From contig NZ_AWNH01000032.1 in NCBI RefSeq assembly GCF_000482245.1, positions 1-54,462 on the forward strand: a stretch of DNA of 54,462 nt, read 5' to 3'. Source of the stretch: Leptolyngbya sp. Heron Island J (lineage in GTDB: Bacteria; Cyanobacteriota; Cyanobacteriia; Phormidesmidales; Phormidesmidaceae). This document shows positions 49,317 to 54,462 of the stretch, in pieces (within the stretch, counting starts at the first letter, position 1; every line of letters begins with the position of its first letter). The notes beneath the pieces are model-generated. The model ran no database searches. It was not told the origin of the DNA and saw only the letters and a list, made by a program, of their open reading frames with translations. The position numbers were made by a program, and so were the translations under genes.

Positions 49317-49895
49317 TTAAAGGTTGAAGTGTTGGGCAACAGATTGATCACTCGCCTCAGGTAACACATGTGGATGCGGGAGAGGGATATTTTCTTCCCT
49401 GTCTTCCTGGTCATTTGCCACATCATGTACCGGCACATCTGTATGAATCACAGCAGGTGGACTGACTGTCGCTTCAATTAGAGATGTTGGCAACGTCGTG
49501 GTGATTGTTTTTGCCGTACCAGTATCAGACGCTTCCACGGTGATTGTGGCTGCTTTTTTCTTCCGCCGTGCTCGTTTCGGTTTCTTCGCTAATTTAGGCA
49601 GGTCAAACACCTCTCTGTCGCGATCTGTCACCAGACTAATGTTCAATATGTGAATCAGTTCTTCGAAAGTTTGACACGGGGCTTTTCCCTCTTCCAGCGC
49701 GCGCAGCAAGTATCCACCGACGATATATTTACGGCGGTTTTCGCGGGTGCGGTCAGATTTTGCAATCAGTTTCTCAATTTCTTTGGCGCGCTTGGCGGCC
49801 TGCTCGGCTTTTTGCAAAGCCTTCTGTTTTTGTTGTTCTAATATCTGTCTTCGTGTCGCCACGGTTGTATCCCTCCACCCGCAGTTTCCAGCCAT
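49317..49895 (-). CDS. mobC: MobC-like relaxosome accessory protein
   Basis: 192 residues. The N-terminal half is a basic coiled coil (QKQKALQKAEQAAKRAKEIE) followed by SDRTRENRRKYIVGGYLLRA, a pattern typical of TraC/MobC-type proteins that help the relaxase at oriT. The C-terminal half is low-complexity. It is divergent from mobA across the oriT region, the usual order in Ti/RSF1010-like systems. The ATG at 49895 is preferred, although a downstream in-frame GTG at 49859 is possible. Confidence 0.75.
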   Translation of the reverse strand: MAGNCGWRDTTVATRRQILEQQKQKALQKAEQAAKRAKEIEKLIAKSDRTRENRRKYIVGGYLLRALEEGKAPCQTFEELIHILNISLVTDRDREVFDLPKLAKKPKRARRKKKAATITVEASDTGTAKTITTTLPTSLIEATVSPPAVIHTDVPVHDVANDQEDREENIPLPHPHVLPEASDQSVAQHFNL

Positions 49896-49983
49896 GATAG
49901 CTAAAATTAGTAATAATGTACTGGTCAGGGTGGCGACATTTGCGCAGGTTGTACAGTCGGTATCTTTGCAACACCCCCGCGCC

Positions 49984-50080
49984 GTCTGCTCCTCAACAGT
50001 CCTGAAAGTGAGAGAAATGGGTTGGCCGGAGCAGACAAAGGGCGCAACTATACATTACCGGGCGGTAATGGTTGCGTCGG
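49984..50080. other. oriT: oriT region (Ti/RSF1010-like)
   Basis: AAGGGCGCAACTATACATTA begins at 50038. CGCAAC (50043-50048) pairs with GTTGCG (50071-50076) and, inside it, ATTACC (50054-50059) pairs with GGTAAT (50064-50069) around GGGC. The flanking AAGGGCGCAA...TTGCGT core and its spacing match the origin recalled for Agrobacterium Ti and rhizobial MOBQ plasmids. GTCTGCTCC (49984-49992) and GGAGCAGAC (50029-50037) form a second inverted repeat just upstream. It lies between divergent mobC and mobA. The exact nick was not determined. Confidence 0.8.
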
Positions 50081-50125
50081 GGGCAAACCCCCTGATCCCC
50101 CTGGCGGCGTTCCTGAGTGACACCA

Positions 50126-52162
50126 ATGGCACTTTACTATCTCGACTTTAAGGTCATCTCTCGTAGTAAGTCTGCGACGACCATCACAGCGAAAGCCGCC
50201 TATCGGTCCGGTGAAAAAATCCACGACACAACCAATGGTGAAACCTACGATTACACGCGCAAAAAAGGCGTTTATGGTTGTGAGATTTTAACCCCGGACA
50301 CCGCGCCAGGTTGGGCCAGCAATCGATCGGAATTGTGGAACGCTGTTGAGCGAAAAGAGGATCAAAGCACGCGACGCAATACCGCTCAATTGGCGCGTGA
50401 AATGCTGCTCGCTTTGCCAACAGAATTGGACCACGATCAAAAACAAACGTTGGTGCGTGAGTATGTGCAAACCCACTTTGTCAAACGTGGCATGATTGCT
50501 GATATTGCCTATCATGATTTCGATTCTCATAATCCGCATGCCCATGTGTTGCTCACCATGCGAGAGATCACCGCAGACGGCTTTGGCACTAAAAACCGCA
50601 CCTGGAATAACAAAAAGTTGATCAGCGAATGGCGGGAGGAGTGGGCTAACCACGTCAATCGTGATCTAGAGCAGGCTGGCTACTCTGAACGCGTCGATCA
50701 TCGCAGCCTGAAGGAACAGGGAATTGACCGAGTGCCCCAGATACACTTGGGGCCGGTCGTCTGTGAGATGGAGCGTAATGGAGTGCGCACCGATGTGGGC
50801 GATACCTACCGAGCGATTGCCAATGAAAATCGGCGACGGGCACAACGTAATACCGTGGTCCAGCAACAGCATGCATCAGCTGAGTTGATCCTCAGCACTC
50901 AAGCAGATGGGGACACGCAACAAGCATCCGATGAACGCTCACTGATCGAACAGTGGCAGCAGTACAAGGAGCTAGAGCCGGAACGAGATAAGCCCCAAGA
51001 GACCTCTGTATGGGAGGAGATAAAATCTTGGGGCGTGACCGACAGAACCATCGACGTATTGAAGACCTACACTGGCCACCAAGCAACCCAGGAACGAGAT
51101 CGCCGCCTTGACATAGCGATGCGATCAACCGTTCCCCCTGATACCTCTGCAACGGTTGAGCAGCTCTACTGCACTGGCCTCAAGCAACGCCTCTCAGACA
51201 AGGGCAGGGGGTATTACCGAGTTGCCGACAGGTGGTTGTTGACAGAACGTTTGGCAAGACGCGGCGTTAGTAAAAATCAGGCACGGCGCATTCTCGCCGA
51301 ATCAAGTCCAGAGATAATGGAGCAGCACCCAAACCAACGGGTGATGTTTATTCGCCGTCTTGTAGACAAGGTTTACAACCGAGAGACTCAGCGACAACAG
51401 AGTGAAGCCATTCTCAACCGGCAAAGCCAAGCCGCAGCACAGCTAGAAACCAGCACCACGGCCCAGGCCCCACCAGTAAAGCCCGGCCAAGGTGCCGCTT
51501 TTGGGAAATATTCCACCTTTGAAGTCCGTCATACCCTTGGCCAAGAGTACACACCGCCATATCGCCCGTTCTACGACCCTGCCAATGAAAATTTGGTCTT
51601 AGACAACCCTAACCACACTGAAACTAATATTGCTGAACTGGATGCCGATTTAGTCGCGGCCATTAAGCAAGCGGCTCGACAATCCCCTAACAGTCGCCTG
51701 CGAATTAACCAGGCTCACCGAATACGACAGAAAACCGATGCTGAAACAGAACAACAGGCTGGAAGTCATGCTATGGCTAAGCGGGAATATGCCAAGGAAT
51801 TGAGCCGTCAGGCTGAGGCATACGGCGAAACAGCGGTGCTCAAGCCTGAGACTGACGTGGACATTACGGCAAAGCTCAGAATTGCAGGCTTTAGCTTCAA
51901 TGCCATCAACAGAGCTGTGATCGAACGCAGTCCCATCGCTGCCTCTCTTCCTTCCACCGAGCATCAATCGAAGTATCTGGAACTGCTGGTGATGCCCACC
52001 TTGAGATCGTCCTATGTCAGGCAAGCCAAGGAAAAGAAACGACAGGAGCTACAACAACGAGGACAGGAGCATGAGTATCGACTGGATCGATTGGGACTCG
52101 CAACAGATGTCAGCAAAAACCGAGAACCACGTAAACAGCAACGCCGAGGACCAAGACGATAG
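50126..52162 (+). CDS. mobA: MobA/MobL-type relaxase (MOBQ)
   Basis: 678 residues from ATG 50126; an in-frame GTG at 50117 is less likely. MALYYLDFKVISRSKSATTI, TAKAAYRSGEKI carries the probable catalytic Tyr (about 26). The metal-binding motif is YHDFDSHNPHAHVLLTMRE (His residues at about 130, 135, 138 and 140). RTWNNKKLISEWREEWANHV follows. The long C-terminal part (about 250-678) contains a helical region and a tail (VDITAKLRIAGFSFNAINRA) shared with the protein at 13204-14073. It nicks oriT and stays bound to the 5' end during transfer. The adjacent oriT, mobC and coupling protein make a complete mobilization set. Confidence 0.95.
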   Translation: MALYYLDFKVISRSKSATTITAKAAYRSGEKIHDTTNGETYDYTRKKGVYGCEILTPDTAPGWASNRSELWNAVERKEDQSTRRNTAQLAREMLLALPTELDHDQKQTLVREYVQTHFVKRGMIADIAYHDFDSHNPHAHVLLTMREITADGFGTKNRTWNNKKLISEWREEWANHVNRDLEQAGYSERVDHRSLKEQGIDRVPQIHLGPVVCEMERNGVRTDVGDTYRAIANENRRRAQRNTVVQQQHASAELILSTQADGDTQQASDERSLIEQWQQYKELEPERDKPQETSVWEEIKSWGVTDRTIDVLKTYTGHQATQERDRRLDIAMRSTVPPDTSATVEQLYCTGLKQRLSDKGRGYYRVADRWLLTERLARRGVSKNQARRILAESSPEIMEQHPNQRVMFIRRLVDKVYNRETQRQQSEAILNRQSQAAAQLETSTTAQAPPVKPGQGAAFGKYSTFEVRHTLGQEYTPPYRPFYDPANENLVLDNPNHTETNIAELDADLVAAIKQAARQSPNSRLRINQAHRIRQKTDAETEQQAGSHAMAKREYAKELSRQAEAYGETAVLKPETDVDITAKLRIAGFSFNAINRAVIERSPIAASLPSTEHQSKYLELLVMPTLRSSYVRQAKEKKRQELQQRGQEHEYRLDRLGLATDVSKNREPRKQQRRGPRR

Positions 52163-52320
52163 CTAATTTCTTCCAAAGATTTAACTGGTCTACGTTTCGG
52201 CGATCAGGCGGTGGATAGAAGTAGCTTCGCTAGTCCTACCCTCTCTTGCTAAAGAACAGAGCAAAACGTCTGAAATTTAGTCGTAGTTTTTGTGTAAGTC
52301 AAATAATGGACCAGCGGGGG
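52163..52320. other. Gap between mobA and intron border
   Basis: No gene was recognised. The last 15 bases (52306-52320, ATGGACCAGCGGGGG) are the 3' exon of the group II intron and repeat the sequence found twice at 9864-10038. Confidence 0.6.

Positions 52321-54462
<2,142 letters not shown>

Noticed and set aside
49747-50151. 134-codon plus-strand ORF across the oriT region
   Set aside because: It is antisense to mobC and runs through the oriT hairpins; composition is not protein-like.

Overview
The window looks like a large mobilizable plasmid, or a plasmid-derived accessory region, of a cyanobacterium. HIP1 octamers (GCGATCGC) are scattered through it. The plasmid-type proteins, the WD40/CHAT/TIR/STAND receptors and the pentapeptide proteins are typical of filamentous or Leptolyngbya/Acaryochloris-like cyanobacteria. 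The genus cannot be fixed from the sequence. No rRNA, tRNA or CRISPR array was seen.

Layout. 1-1050: transposon debris (a serine recombinase fragment, an IS630-type transposase fragment and a 182-bp near-palindromic element). 1082-6696: a two-gene receptor/effector unit, a CHAT-TIR-TIR protein followed by a TIR-STAND-WD40 protein. 6742-7488: a secreted DUF1036-like protein. 7621-10257: a tandem duplication and a complete IS1182-family insertion. 10258-12458: an AT-rich three-gene module ending in an AAA+ ATPase, flanked by a diverged direct repeat and clusters of a TTGAGAC motif. 12840-19787: a mobilization-related block (relaxase-tail-like protein, ParA-like ATPase, VirD4-type coupling protein and small proteins). 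20071-24817: a split NACHT/WD40 receptor. 24952-27120: a membrane pentapeptide-repeat protein. 27320-30581: VapBC, a serine resolvase and ParDE. 31655-33115: a methylase-like protein and small ORFs. 33181-35480: a primase-type replication protein preceded by what looks like an antisense RNA and a leader peptide. 35543-40515: a cell-wall hydrolase, small membrane proteins and a HerA/VirD4-like ATPase, probably transfer functions. 40626-42623: an actin-type (ParM/ParR) partition locus with an RHH regulator. 43557-46740: ParAB, a second replication initiator (RPA family) and its origin, with six tandem iterons, an AT-rich stretch and two DnaA boxes. 47076-49296: an Mrr-like nuclease and a YdjM-like membrane hydrolase. 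49317-52162: mobC, a Ti/RSF1010-like oriT and mobA relaxase. 52321-54462: a group II intron on the minus strand whose 5' end lies beyond the window.

How the parts fit together. Two unrelated replication systems and two unrelated partition systems suggest a cointegrate or mosaic replicon, stabilised by at least two toxin-antitoxin pairs. The mob genes, oriT and coupling protein argue for conjugal spread. No VirB4-type ATPase is visible, so the plasmid may be mobilized in trans or carry the rest of its transfer apparatus outside the window. The cargo is mostly receptor-like (TIR, CHAT, STAND, NACHT, WD40) and fits immunity or programmed cell death roles. The observation I rate highest is the predicted antisense RNA / leader peptide control of the primase-type rep gene at 35298-35480.
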